Shown one piece after another: positions 10,187 through 19,038 of a stretch of DNA of 64,000 nucleotides. The notes under the pieces are model-generated. The model did no database searches and had not been told where the DNA came from. It worked only from the letters and a program-made list of their open reading frames with translations. The DNA is from CAITWD01 sp963727285 (GTDB lineage Bacteria; Actinomycetota; Thermoleophilia; Miltoncostaeales; Miltoncostaeaceae). Within the stretch, counting starts at the first letter, position 1, and every line of letters begins with the position of its first letter. The translations under genes and the position numbers were made by a program. The stretch is taken from the NCBI GenBank assembly GCA_963727285.1, contig CAVSFF010000009.1, positions 620,001 through 684,000 of the forward strand, in the 5' to 3' direction.

Positions 10187-10975
10187 CTAGTGCCCGCTCT
10201 CGGCCTCCTGCGCGAGGGCACGCTCCACACCTTCATTCGCCAAGGCGAGGATGGTCGGCACCCACACCGCGTCCTCGGCAGGGTCGGACGGAACGTCGCC
10301 CGCGGCCAGCTGGTGCACTGCCGCGGTTGCGGACGGGGCATCGGATGCCGACAGTGCCATGACGACGTCCCGGGCCCACGCGCGGGTCTCGAGATCGCCG
10401 GTCGCCCGCGCAAGATCATCGAGGGCGTCCGCATCCTGGTCGCGATCGACGAAGTCGACGATCTCGCCCGCAAAGTCCTCCGGATCGAGCTCGAGCAGCG
10501 CGATGACCGCGGCGCTCATCGCCCGGGTCGCGGCGAGCGCTCCGGGGCGCCCCCCCTGGGCGACGACCGGCTCCGCCGCTCGCAGCTGCAGCTCGGCGTG
10601 ACGCACGGCTGCGCCGAGCTCCTGGGCCGCCCGCACGGTCAACGCGCGGGCCAAGGGGTTGGCCGCGTCGGTCTCCTCCGCCCAGGCGAGGACGCGCAGA
10701 AGGTCGTCGCGGTCCGGTCCGTCGGCGCGGGCAAGGTGCATCTCGACGGCGGCGAGCGTCGGCGGCTGCAGATCGTCCCACAGCGCGATCGTCGCCACCG
10801 TCACGAGGTCATCGAGCTCGCGCGGGTTGGGATCGGGGCCTGCGAGCGCCGCCGCGAGCAACGCCACCTCGCCGCCGAGCATCCCGCGCGGGAAGCCGAG
10901 TCCGGTGCGGCGCAGCACCCGTCCGATGACCTGCGCAGGGCGCTCGTCGGTATCTGCGCGGGCGCCGTCAGTCAT
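10187..10975 (-). CDS. Hypothetical alanine-rich helical protein
   Basis: 262 aa, strongly Ala/Asp/Leu-rich and predicted mostly helical (repeated patterns such as LARALTVRAAQELGAAVRHAEL), no signal peptide, no transmembrane span and no cysteines. I do not recognise the family. The protein is acidic (for example LELDPEDFAGEIVDFVDRDQ). It converges on the VOC gene with directly abutting stop codons and is divergent from the phosphatidyltransferase gene, with a 273-bp intergenic region in which I see no clear promoter for either. Confidence 0.6.
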   Translation of the reverse strand: MTDGARADTDERPAQVIGRVLRRTGLGFPRGMLGGEVALLAAALAGPDPNPRELDDLVTVATIALWDDLQPPTLAAVEMHLARADGPDRDDLLRVLAWAEETDAANPLARALTVRAAQELGAAVRHAELQLRAAEPVVAQGGRPGALAATRAMSAAVIALLELDPEDFAGEIVDFVDRDQDADALDDLARATGDLETRAWARDVVMALSASDAPSATAAVHQLAAGDVPSDPAEDAVWVPTILALANEGVERALAQEAESGH

Positions 10976-11248
10976 GCGCGGACCGCATCAATCGTGCCTC
11001 CGCGTGGCCGGGATGCTTCCCGGGACGCCGCGAAGCGGGTAATGTCTCGACGCCCAGCGACACCCGGGCACACCTCAGGCCGCGCCGGCGCCATCTGGGA
11101 CCGTACGGTTGACGTCGCGACGCGGTGGGCAGAATGCCTTCCGCCCCCGCGTCGCGCGAAGCGTCGGAATCGGAGAACGAACGCAGGCGCATACGGGGCT
11201 ATTCTAGCCGCCACCGGTCGGGTGGCCCTGATCCGCAGCCCGCCAGGA

Positions 11249-11905
11249 GTGACGCGCATCTCTACAGGAGTGCACGAGATTTCGGACAGCACCGCGCCCA
11301 CCGGCTTGATCGGCCGTACCCTGCTGGGCATCGCCAAAGCCCTTCGCCTGACGCCGAACGGCCTCTCGCTGCTCGGATTCGGCGGAATCTGCCTCGTTGC
11401 CGTTCTGATCATCACCCACCAGTGGGTGATCGCCGGACTCCTCTACGTCGCCTTCAGCTTGGGCGACTCGCTCGACGGCACGCTCGCCCGCGCCCAGGGC
11501 ATCGCAACCCCGTTCGGCGCCTTTCTCGACTCCACGCTCGACCGTCTCGCCGAGGGCGTCATCCTCGGCGCCCTCGGCGTGGTCATCGCAGAGCGCGGCC
11601 AGGAATGGATCGTCGGCGCCTGTTTTGTTGCATTGACCGCATCGTTTCTGGTGTCCTACACGCGGGCGCGTTCCGAAGGACTCGGAATCGACACCAACAA
11701 GGGCGGGCTCATGGGCCGTCCCGAACGACTCGTACTCACCGGGGCGGGGATCTTCTTGGGATCGCTCGGCTCGGTGCTCGAGGCTGTAATCGTCGTGCTG
11801 GCGGCATTGAGCCTGATGACGATGGTGCATCGCATTTGGCACATCTACCGGGCCCTCCAGCCGGCGCCCGCATCCGCAATCAATCAGGGGAGTACAAAGT
11901 CGTGA
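11249..11905 (+). CDS. CDP-alcohol phosphatidyltransferase (probable PI-phosphate synthase)
   Basis: 218 aa integral membrane enzyme transferring a phosphatidyl group from CDP-diacylglycerol to an alcohol. The signature D-G-x2-A-R-x8-G-x3-D-x3-D is complete in LDGTLARAQGIATPFGAF followed by LDSTLD, and several hydrophobic spans flank it (LSLLGFGGICLVAVLIIT, WVIAGLLYVAFSLG). KGGLMGRPERLVLTGAG resembles the actinobacterial phosphatidylinositol-phosphate synthase (FIERPERLI). The next gene makes inositol-1-phosphate and is translationally coupled, which supports inositol-1-phosphate as acceptor. Start is ambiguous between GTG 11249 and GTG 11270; neither has a well-spaced ribosome-binding site. 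Confidence 0.85.
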   Translation: MTRISTGVHEISDSTAPTGLIGRTLLGIAKALRLTPNGLSLLGFGGICLVAVLIITHQWVIAGLLYVAFSLGDSLDGTLARAQGIATPFGAFLDSTLDRLAEGVILGALGVVIAERGQEWIVGACFVALTASFLVSYTRARSEGLGIDTNKGGLMGRPERLVLTGAGIFLGSLGSVLEAVIVVLAALSLMTMVHRIWHIYRALQPAPASAINQGSTKS

Positions 11906-13014
11906 GCGAACCCGTCAACGTCGCAATCATCGGCGTCGGCAACTGCGCCTCGTCGCTCGTCCAGGGTGTCGAGTACTACCGCAACGCAAAGCCCGACGAG
12001 TTCGTGCCGGGGCTGATGCATGTCAACCTGGGCGGCTACCACGTCAATGACATCCGCTTCACCGCGGCGTTCGACATCGATGTTCGCAAGGTCGGCAAGG
12101 ACCTCTCAGAGGCCATCACCGCCGAACCGAACAACACCTTGAAGTTCGCGGATGTGCCGCACGTCGGCGTCACCGTCAACCGCGGAATGACCCACGACGG
12201 CCTCGGCAAGTACCTCAGCGAAGTCATCGAGAAGGCCCCGGGGTCGACGGCAGACATCACCGGCATCCTGCGGGAGACCAACACCGATGTGGTCGTCAGC
12301 TACCTGCCGGTCGGTTCCGAGCAGGCCACCAAGTGGTACGTCGAGCAGGTGCTCGCCGCAGGCTGCGCCTTTGTGAACTGCATTCCGGTGTTCATCGGGC
12401 GCGAGCCCTACTGGCAGGGTCGCTTCCGCGAGCACGGCGTGCCGATCATCGGCGACGACATCAAGAGCCAGGTCGGTGCCACGATCGTCCACCGGACGTT
12501 GGCCCGCCTCATGAACGAACGCGGTGTCCGCCTCAAGCACACCAGTCAGCTCAACTTCGGTGGCAACACCGACTTCCTCAACATGCTCGAGCGCGAGCGG
12601 CTGGCCTCGAAGAAGATCTCGAAGACCAACGCCGTGACCTCGATCCTGACCGAGAAGATCCACAAGGACGATGTCCACATCGGCCCGAGCGACTATGTGC
12701 CGTGGCTCAAGGACCGTAAGTGGGCCCACATCCGCCTCGAAGGCGAAGGCTTCGGCGACGTGCCAATGTCCATCGAGCTCAAGCTCGAAGTGTGGGACTC
12801 GCCGAACTCGGCCGGCATCGTCATCGATGCTGTGCGGTGCGCCAAGATCGCCATGGACCATGGCATCTCGGGCACGCTCGAAGGCCCGTCGTCGTACTTC
12901 ATGAAGAGCCCGCCGATCCAGCACCCGGACGACGTTGCCCGCGAGTTGACGGACGCCTTCATCTCCGGTGAAGATCGTCGTGCCGTGGCCCCCGAGGGTC
13001 CCGTCACCGAATGA
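11902..13014 (+). CDS. ino1: Inositol-1-phosphate synthase
   Basis: 370 aa, the length of actinobacterial Ino1. It isomerises glucose-6-phosphate to myo-inositol-1-phosphate with NAD. The Rossmann motif is VAIIGVGNCASSLVQG at residues 6-21; other family blocks are IPVFIGREPYW, GDDIKSQVGATIVHRTLARL, LNFGGNTDFLNM and the conserved catalytic-site lysine region SKTNAVTSIL. GTG 11902 overlaps the phosphatidyltransferase stop as GTGA, with GGGGAG about 10 nt upstream. The two genes form a phosphatidylinositol-lipid operon, followed after a strong hairpin by a PimA-like glycosyltransferase. Confidence 0.95.
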   Translation: MSEPVNVAIIGVGNCASSLVQGVEYYRNAKPDEFVPGLMHVNLGGYHVNDIRFTAAFDIDVRKVGKDLSEAITAEPNNTLKFADVPHVGVTVNRGMTHDGLGKYLSEVIEKAPGSTADITGILRETNTDVVVSYLPVGSEQATKWYVEQVLAAGCAFVNCIPVFIGREPYWQGRFREHGVPIIGDDIKSQVGATIVHRTLARLMNERGVRLKHTSQLNFGGNTDFLNMLERERLASKKISKTNAVTSILTEKIHKDDVHIGPSDYVPWLKDRKWAHIRLEGEGFGDVPMSIELKLEVWDSPNSAGIVIDAVRCAKIAMDHGISGTLEGPSSYFMKSPPIQHPDDVARELTDAFISGEDRRAVAPEGPVTE

Positions 13015-13020
13015 TCATCC

Positions 13021-13056
13021 GACCCGACCGGGGTCCTTCGGGATCCCGGTCGGGTC
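13021..13056 (+). terminator. 16-bp hairpin with UUCG loop between ino1 and the glycosyltransferase
   Basis: Arms 13021-13036 and 13041-13056 pair over 16 bp with a single G-U pair, closed by the extra-stable UUCG tetraloop. It begins 7 nt after the ino1 stop and ends 15 nt before the next start, so it is either a partial terminator or an mRNA-processing/stability element that sets the ratio of the two products. No U-tract follows. Confidence 0.7.
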
Positions 13057-13070
13057 GCCGTGGAGGCACC

Positions 13071-14837
13071 GTGAGCGCACCGTTGGCCATTGCGATCGTC
13101 TGTCCGACGGCATGGCCGCCCGGGGATGACATCGCCTGGCGCGTTCACCAAGAGGCGGATGCCCTCGCCCGACGCGGTCACCGTGTCACGATCTTCGCGC
13201 CGGGCACGCGCGCCAACGGGCTCGGCGCCCAGACCGCGCCGTTGTCACGGACCGACGGCGGGCCCGGAGCGGTTCGGGCCGACCCGGGCACTCCACGCGT
13301 GCTCATTGTCGGCCGCGCCCGCAAGACCGGCTCGCGCCTGGGCGTCAGCCCGTTCGACGCGGCCTCGCAGCTCGAGACCGCGATCTCGGACGGGGCATTC
13401 GATGTCGTGCACGTCCATGAGCCGCTGACCGCCACACCCGGCATTTCCGTGTTGCGCCGGGCCGGCGGGGTCACCGCCACGACGTTCCATCGCCAGGACC
13501 CGATGACCGGCGCGGCCTTCATGGGCCCGTTGGTGACCAAGTCGCTGGCACGGGTCGACATCCGCATCGCCACATCGCACACCGTCGAACAGTCGGTCAC
13601 GCAGATCCTCGGCGGCAGTCTCATCGCGATGCCCTGGGGCACCGACGCGACCTCACACGCACCGCCCACGCGGGGGCTCGCGCTGGTCGCGCGCGGGCGC
13701 GACCGGGCCGGCCTGCGCTTCGCGCTTGCGGTAGCGCGGATGTTGCCGGCCGAGATCTCGGGACCCGTTGCCGTCATGGGCCCCCGCGAGGCCCCCTGGC
13801 GCACGCGCACCGCCGTGCCGAAAGCGCTCCGCGATCGGGTGCGGATCGTGCCCGACACCGGGCCGCAGTCGTGGCGAGACCTGCTCGAGACCGCGGCCGT
13901 TGTCATCCTCGGGACGCCGTCGGACATCGACGGACCGGTCGCCGCCCAGGCGCTGGCCGAGGGCCGTGTGGTCATTGCCCCCCGCAGCGCCGAGTCGGAC
14001 GGGCGGGTTCGGGACGACGTCGATGCGGTTGTGCTGGCGCCGTACGTGCGGGCGCCGTGGGTCGACACTGTCACCGCACTGCTGGGCGATGCACCGCGCC
14101 GCGACCGGCTCGGCGCTGCCGCGCGCGCGGCGAGCGTGTCGTGGGAGGCGATCGGTGCCGATCTGGAGCACGCCTATGTCGACGCGCTCGCCCGTCACGA
14201 GCGCGGGGCGGCGCCGGCCGAGGACCGCGTGATCGCCGATCTGCGGGTGCGGCCGCTCGCCGGACAAGATCCGGTCCGCCTCGCCGCCGCATGCTGGGAC
14301 GCCGGCCTGGACGTCGTCGCGGTCGCAAGTCCGGACGGCGTCGCGGTCGCCGCGGCAATGGCCGCTGCGGCCCCGCCGCAGCTGACCGTGATCCTCGGGC
14401 AGGAGATCGCCAGCGACGACGGTGTCGTCGTCGGGCTGTTTCTGGGCACGGACGTACCGGCCGGGCTGTCCTTCGCCGAGACCGCCGCGCGCGTCCATGG
14501 GCAGGGCGGCATTGTCGTGATCCCACATCCGTCGTCGGCGGCGATCCCGCCGGCGGACGTGCTCCGCGACCACGCCGGCGCCATCGACTGCCGGGAGCTC
14601 GCGAACGCCGCAGGCGGTCCTGCGCAACGGCCGGTCGTCCGGAGCGCACGCGCCTTGGGGATCGTCGTCAGCGCCGGAAGCGGCACCGACAACCCCGAGG
14701 CGCTCGGCACCGTGGGAGTCGCGCTGCGGCCATTCCGCGACGGCCGTGACTTCATCGACGCGCTCGCCGACGGGGAACTCGTCCGTCCGCGCCGGCGCCG
14801 AATGCGCCGCGCACGCACCGGCCGCCGTGCATCGTGA
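13071..14837 (+). CDS. GT4 glycosyltransferase fused to a degenerate PHP domain
   Basis: 588 aa. Residues 1-380 are a GT-B fold family-4 glycosyltransferase: IAIVCPTAWPPGDDIAWRVH, RRGHRVTIFAPG and DVVHVHEPLTATPG align with PimA, the first mannosyltransferase on phosphatidylinositol. The family EX7E donor motif is altered to D285-x7-Q293. Residues 388-570 match the PHP phosphoesterase layout (GQEIASDDGVVVGLFL, AARVHGQGGIVVIPHPSS), but the metal ligands are mostly gone: HxH is R392-V-R394, the TDH motif reads SPD, and GSDAH reads GSGTD, while E445 and H486 are kept. Start GTG 13071 has GGAGG 5 nt upstream. Placement after the PI synthesis pair suggests work on PI-type glycolipids; catalytic competence of either domain is doubtful. 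Confidence 0.78.
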   Translation: MSAPLAIAIVCPTAWPPGDDIAWRVHQEADALARRGHRVTIFAPGTRANGLGAQTAPLSRTDGGPGAVRADPGTPRVLIVGRARKTGSRLGVSPFDAASQLETAISDGAFDVVHVHEPLTATPGISVLRRAGGVTATTFHRQDPMTGAAFMGPLVTKSLARVDIRIATSHTVEQSVTQILGGSLIAMPWGTDATSHAPPTRGLALVARGRDRAGLRFALAVARMLPAEISGPVAVMGPREAPWRTRTAVPKALRDRVRIVPDTGPQSWRDLLETAAVVILGTPSDIDGPVAAQALAEGRVVIAPRSAESDGRVRDDVDAVVLAPYVRAPWVDTVTALLGDAPRRDRLGAAARAASVSWEAIGADLEHAYVDALARHERGAAPAEDRVIADLRVRPLAGQDPVRLAAACWDAGLDVVAVASPDGVAVAAAMAAAAPPQLTVILGQEIASDDGVVVGLFLGTDVPAGLSFAETAARVHGQGGIVVIPHPSSAAIPPADVLRDHAGAIDCRELANAAGGPAQRPVVRSARALGIVVSAGSGTDNPEALGTVGVALRPFRDGRDFIDALADGELVRPRRRRMRRARTGRRAS

Positions 14838-14888
14838 AACACTCACGCGCAGGACTCCGGTGACGGCCGCTAAATATCAAGCTCGCAG

Positions 14889-15548
14889 ATGACTTCAGAG
14901 CGACCACCAAAACGTACGGGCAGCCGCGTCCGGACACTCCGGCCGACGGACTCCGGCGAGACCCCGGGCGCGCCCGACGACATCCAGGACGCCTACCTCA
15001 AGCGGGCGATCTCCGAACTCGGCGCCCTCAACGACGAAATCTCCGCCTGGGCCGCCCACCACAGCGCCACCACGCTCCCCGTCCTGAGCTCCGGCGCGCC
15101 GCAGGCCGAGATCGCGATGATCAAGTGGGCGCCGAGCCTGGCCGAACGCCAGGAAGGCGTCGCCTTCTTCGGGCGTGCGGGATCGGCCATCCTCAAGAGT
15201 GTCCAGCGGCTGGGCGTCGAGCCGCTCGCGCTCTACGGCACGCTGTGCGTCAAGCTGCTCGAAGCAGGCTTCCAGCCCCAATGGCTGACCCGCGAGCTCC
15301 AGATCGTGATGCCCAAGCTGATCATGCCGATGGGCGACGAAGCGCTCGAGGCGATCAACTCGCTCGCCTATCCCGGCAGCGTCCCGCTCGAGAACACGCC
15401 GGGCGTCGTGCAGGCCTGGACACCGACGATCGAGGCCATTGTCGTGCCGGACATCGACGAATCGCTCGACGAGCAGCACGCAAAGCGTGTGTTCTGGGCG
15501 GCGTTCCGTTCGCTCGGCGAGTGGTACCTGGCACAGCCGCCGTACTAG
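14889..15548 (+). CDS. Uracil-DNA glycosylase-fold protein of unknown activity
   Basis: 219 aa. The central part (EGVAFFGRAGSAILKSVQRL at about residues 90-110, then LYGTLCVKLLEAGF and IVMPKLIMPMGDEALEAIN) follows the order of family-4/5 uracil-DNA glycosylases: product-release loop, the N/K strand and the core helix. The usual four cluster cysteines are absent (one Cys in total), the catalytic GExPGxxED segment reads SSGAPQAEIA, and the HPSP-like loop reads PDIDESLD. So it probably keeps the fold but lacks standard glycosylase chemistry. No clear ribosome-binding site precedes ATG 14889. Converges on the RNA methyltransferase gene. Confidence 0.6.
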   Translation: MTSERPPKRTGSRVRTLRPTDSGETPGAPDDIQDAYLKRAISELGALNDEISAWAAHHSATTLPVLSSGAPQAEIAMIKWAPSLAERQEGVAFFGRAGSAILKSVQRLGVEPLALYGTLCVKLLEAGFQPQWLTRELQIVMPKLIMPMGDEALEAINSLAYPGSVPLENTPGVVQAWTPTIEAIVVPDIDESLDEQHAKRVFWAAFRSLGEWYLAQPPY

Positions 15549-15560
15549 GCGCGGGGGCGC

Positions 15561-16979
15561 TCAGCGCGCGGCAGCCGCCTCGGCCGCCGCGCGGGCGGCG
15601 GCGACACGCACCTCGTCCCGCACAAACCGCGCCACCGCCTCGACATGCGGCGTGTTCGGAAACATGTCCACCGGCTGGACGTATTCGAGGTCGTACCCGG
15701 CGGCCACGAATCGCGCGGCGTTGTCGGCGAACGTCGCCGGGTGACAGGACACGTACACCAGGACTTCCGGCGCCAAGTCCAGTACGCGGCGGATCGCCCG
15801 CCCGGACAGGCCTCCGCGTGGAGGGTCGATGATGGCGACATCCGCCTTCGGCAGCGAGTCGCGCTGCTCCCGCACGACGCGTCCGACGTCTCCGGACAAG
15901 ACCCGGTAGCGGGTCATGCCGTTGGCGGCCGCGTTGCGGGCCGCATCGGCGGCGGCCTCGGGGACGATCTCGACCGCGATCACCTCGCGGGCATGGCCGG
16001 CGATCGTCAGCCCGATGCTGCCGACCCCGCAAAACAGGTCGTAGACGACCTGGCTGCCGTCGAGGCCGGCGGCCTCGGCGACCCGCGTGTACAGATGGCC
16101 GGTCATCTGGGTGTTGGTCTGGAAGAAGCTCTGTGAGGACAGCGCCAGCCGGACCCCCAACACCTCCTCGAAGAAGTAGTCGCGTCCCCAGAGCACGCGG
16201 GTGGGCAGCCCCTGGGTCACTTCTGAGACGCCGTCGTTGACGCCGTGGAGCAGGCCGACCAGCCCCGGGTGGGCCGCCCGCATCGGCGCGACGAGTTCGT
16301 CGACGACCGCCTCGGCACCGGGTGCGGTCACGACCGTGACCAGCAGCTCCCCCGTCGCGACCCCCTCCCGGACCACGACGTGCCGGAGCGTGCCGACCTG
16401 GGCCCGCTGGTCGTACGGCGCGATGCCGTGGCGCACCGCCCACGCACGCACGGTCTGCCGGGCGGCATTGCCCGTCGCGCTGGCCAACAGACACGGGTCG
16501 ACGTCGACGACCTCGTCCCAACGCCCGCGGCGGTGGAATCCCAGCCGCAGCTCGCCGTCGGGACCCGGCGCCGCCGAGTACTCCATCTTGTTGCGGTACC
16601 CGAACTGGGACACGGCGGCATCGACGGGGCGGACCTCGATGCCCTCGAGGTGGCCGATCCGCTCGAGGTGGTCGCTGATGTGCTCGCGCTTGGCACGGAG
16701 CGTGGCCGGATAGTCGATGTGCTGCAGCCGACACCCTCCACACGCACCCACATACCGGCACGGCGGTACGACCCGATCGGGCCCCGGCTCAAGGACCGCG
16801 ACGAGGTCCGCCTCGGCAAACCGGCGTCGCGACTTGCGGACCCGGACGCGGGCAAGGTCCCCGGGCGCCGTGTCGGCGGCGAAGACGACGAAGCCGTCGT
16901 GGCGCCCGACGCCCGTGCCACCGAAGGCCAACGTGTCAACGCGGAGGTCGAATTCGTCATCGCGTTGCGGTCGGGCCAC
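15561..16979 (-). CDS. TrmA/RlmD-type 23S rRNA (uracil-C5) methyltransferase
   Basis: 472 aa. N-terminal TRAM-like region (residues 8-65), then the Fe-S motif CRYVGACGGCRLQHIDY, then a SAM-dependent Rossmann methyltransferase. The SAM segment is VVYDLFCGVGSIGLTIAGHA, preceded by the typical SQSFFQTNTQ. DPPRGGL and the nucleophile motif YVSCHPATFADN are near the C-terminus; most family members have SCNP where this one has SCHP. It would methylate uridine in rRNA or tRNA; position is not predictable. GTG 16979 is the start, only 9 bp from the divergent nagA start. The C-terminus is an Ala-rich tail. Confidence 0.9.
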   Translation of the reverse strand: MARPQRDDEFDLRVDTLAFGGTGVGRHDGFVVFAADTAPGDLARVRVRKSRRRFAEADLVAVLEPGPDRVVPPCRYVGACGGCRLQHIDYPATLRAKREHISDHLERIGHLEGIEVRPVDAAVSQFGYRNKMEYSAAPGPDGELRLGFHRRGRWDEVVDVDPCLLASATGNAARQTVRAWAVRHGIAPYDQRAQVGTLRHVVVREGVATGELLVTVVTAPGAEAVVDELVAPMRAAHPGLVGLLHGVNDGVSEVTQGLPTRVLWGRDYFFEEVLGVRLALSSQSFFQTNTQMTGHLYTRVAEAAGLDGSQVVYDLFCGVGSIGLTIAGHAREVIAVEIVPEAAADAARNAAANGMTRYRVLSGDVGRVVREQRDSLPKADVAIIDPPRGGLSGRAIRRVLDLAPEVLVYVSCHPATFADNAARFVAAGYDLEYVQPVDMFPNTPHVEAVARFVRDEVRVAAARAAAEAAAAR

Positions 16980-16988
16980 GGGGGGTCG

Positions 16989-18155
16989 ATGATAGCGGTC
17001 CCAATGCCGCCGTCGCCGATCGCATGCTGGAGCATCACGGGGTCAATCCTCGGGGCCGGGCGGGTCACCTCGGGCGTCCTGGCCGTCGCCGACGGCCGTA
17101 TCGTCCCCACGGCCCCGGTCGGCGCGCGATCGGTACGCCTCCCGGACGGCTGGATCGTCGCCCCCGGATTCTGGGACCTCCAGGTCAACGGGTTCGCCGG
17201 CGCGGAGATCGGCGGCGACCCAGATGCGATCGCACATGTGGCGTCCGCTTTGCCGGCGCACGGTGTCACCGGCTTTTGCCCGACGCTGGTCACCCGCGGC
17301 CCCGCGGCATATCGGCGCGCCGAGGCGGCGCTCGCCGCGGCGCCCTGGCCCCACCGGGCAGCGCGCAATCTCGGCATCCATCTCGAGGGCCCGTTCCTGT
17401 CGCCGCTGCGGCCCGGCGCCCACCGGGAGCGCGCCCTTGCCGCCCCGACCCCGGATGCTGTCGCTCGTCTGGTCAATCGGTTTGCGCCACGCATCGTGAC
17501 CCTGGCCCCGGAGCTGGACGGCGGCCTGGACGCCGTCGCCGCACTCACCGCAGCGGGCATCATCGCCGCCGTCGGCCATACCGACGCCGATGCGGCGACC
17601 TGCACCGCCGCGATTGCCGCCGGCGCCCGGATGCTCACCCACGCCCTGAACGCCATGCCCGGGATGACCGCCCGCGCACCGGGTCCGGTCGGTGCGTTCC
17701 TCGATGCGCCGGGAGCCTTTCTCGGAGTGATCGCCGACGGGGTCCATGTCGCCCCGGCCATGTTGCGGGTGCTGGCCGCGGCGGCGGGCCCCCGGCTGGT
17801 GGCCGTCAGCGACGCGGTCGCGGCGGCGTACGCCGCTCCGGGCACGTGGGAACTGGCGGGGCGACGGGTCGCAAGCGACGGCACCAGCATCCGTGACTCC
17901 GCCGGACGCCTGGCCGGGAGCGCCCGGGGATTGGACTGCGCGCCCCCACGACTGCTCGCGGCGGGCCGGTCGCGGGCGGCGGCACTCGCGGCGGCATCCA
18001 TCGCGCCCCGGCGACTGCTCGGCGTCTCACGGCCGCTCGCACCGGGTGCGCCAGCGGACCTCGTGATCGTCGATGCCGGGCTGCGCCCGCGCGCCACGCT
18101 CATCTCCGGCGAGTTGGTCTGGCAGGACGCCGACCCCGAGCTCGACCTGTCCTAG
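16989..18155 (+). CDS. nagA: N-acetylglucosamine-6-phosphate deacetylase
   Basis: 388 aa amidohydrolase-fold enzyme that deacetylates GlcNAc-6-phosphate in amino-sugar and cell-wall recycling. Family landmarks in order: PGFWDLQVNGFAG (the usual PGxIDxHxHG reads PGFWDLQVNG, as in NagA), GIHLEGPFLSPLRPGAH with the metal-binding Glu, VGHTDADAATC, THALNAMPGM with a metal His, DGVHV, and the catalytic-Asp segment VAVSDAVAAAYAAPG. The final ADLVIVD is typical of amidohydrolases. ATG 16989 is preceded directly by a G-run; ATG 17004 is an alternative. No nagB or PTS gene is adjacent. Its stop codon TAG is shared as CTAG with the convergent Nit-family gene. Confidence 0.88.
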   Translation: MIAVPMPPSPIACWSITGSILGAGRVTSGVLAVADGRIVPTAPVGARSVRLPDGWIVAPGFWDLQVNGFAGAEIGGDPDAIAHVASALPAHGVTGFCPTLVTRGPAAYRRAEAALAAAPWPHRAARNLGIHLEGPFLSPLRPGAHRERALAAPTPDAVARLVNRFAPRIVTLAPELDGGLDAVAALTAAGIIAAVGHTDADAATCTAAIAAGARMLTHALNAMPGMTARAPGPVGAFLDAPGAFLGVIADGVHVAPAMLRVLAAAAGPRLVAVSDAVAAAYAAPGTWELAGRRVASDGTSIRDSAGRLAGSARGLDCAPPRLLAAGRSRAAALAAASIAPRRLLGVSRPLAPGAPADLVIVDAGLRPRATLISGELVWQDADPELDLS

Positions 18156-19009
18156 CCGCCCCCCGGTCGCACCGCTTCGTCGCCGTCGAGCCGATCGCGC
18201 CGATGAGCAAGCACAGGTAGGCGGGTCCGGATCTCCATAAGGCTGTCGAGGTCCAGATCGGCCACCGCGATCCCCTCCCCCGCTTCGACGCACGCGAGGA
18301 TCGCTCCCCAGGGGTCCACGATCATGCTGTGGCCGTACGACTCGCTGCCGTCCGGGTGACGCCCGACCTGGCCCGCCGCGAGCACGAAGATCTGGTCCTC
18401 GATCGCGCGGGCACGGATCAGGACCTCCCAGTGGTCGCGGCCGGTCCGGGCCGTGAACGCGGACGGAATCGCCGCCGCCGTGGCGCCGAGATCGACCAGG
18501 CGCCGATAGAGCTCCGGAAAACGGACGTCGTAACAGATCGACATCCCGAGCCGCAGCCGCCCGACGTCGGCCACACACACCTCGTCCCCGTGTGCCACGG
18601 TCGCCGACTCACGATAGGTCCGGCCGGCGACCTCGACGTCGAACAGGTGCAGCTTGCGATAGATCCCGGCGATCGCCCCATCCGAACCGAACGCCACCGA
18701 GGTGTTGTGCGTGCGCTGCCCATCGCCGACGTGCTCGGCGATGCTGCCCGCGACGATCGCAATCCCGAGCTCGGTCGCAAGCGCGGCAACGAGGGCGAGC
18801 GACGGTCCGTCGAGCGGCTCCGCGGCCTCCGCGGTCGCAGCCGGCCCCGCCATGAGGTTCCAGGTCTCGGGCAGCACGACCACGCCCGCCCCCCGCGCCG
18901 CGGCCCGTCGGACCAGGCGCTCGGCGACGTCGTGGTTCGCCGCGAGGTCCGCGCCGCTGGTCATCTGGACAACCGCGGCACGGACCACCCCTGCGGCGCT
19001 ACGATCCAC
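18152..19009 (-). CDS. Nitrilase-superfamily amidase (Nit1-like)
   Basis: 285 aa. Complete catalytic triad of the carbon-nitrogen hydrolase fold: E48 in VLPETWN, Lys in IYRKLHLFDVE (about residue 118) and Cys in MSICYDVRFPELYR (about 158). The YDVRFPELYR signature is that of the Nit1 branch, which hydrolyses deaminated glutathione, a metabolite-repair reaction. HSMIVDPWG near residue 230 is also conserved in that branch. GTG 19009 starts 29 bp from the divergent NifU-domain gene, so both promoters must lie in or overlap coding sequence. Exact substrate is inferred from the branch, not proven. Confidence 0.88.
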   Translation of the reverse strand: MDRSAAGVVRAAVVQMTSGADLAANHDVAERLVRRAAARGAGVVVLPETWNLMAGPAATAEAAEPLDGPSLALVAALATELGIAIVAGSIAEHVGDGQRTHNTSVAFGSDGAIAGIYRKLHLFDVEVAGRTYRESATVAHGDEVCVADVGRLRLGMSICYDVRFPELYRRLVDLGATAAAIPSAFTARTGRDHWEVLIRARAIEDQIFVLAAGQVGRHPDGSESYGHSMIVDPWGAILACVEAGEGIAVADLDLDSLMEIRTRLPVLAHRRDRLDGDEAVRPGGG

Positions 19010-19038
19010 GGTGTTCGGTCACAAGCGAAGGGAAGTTC

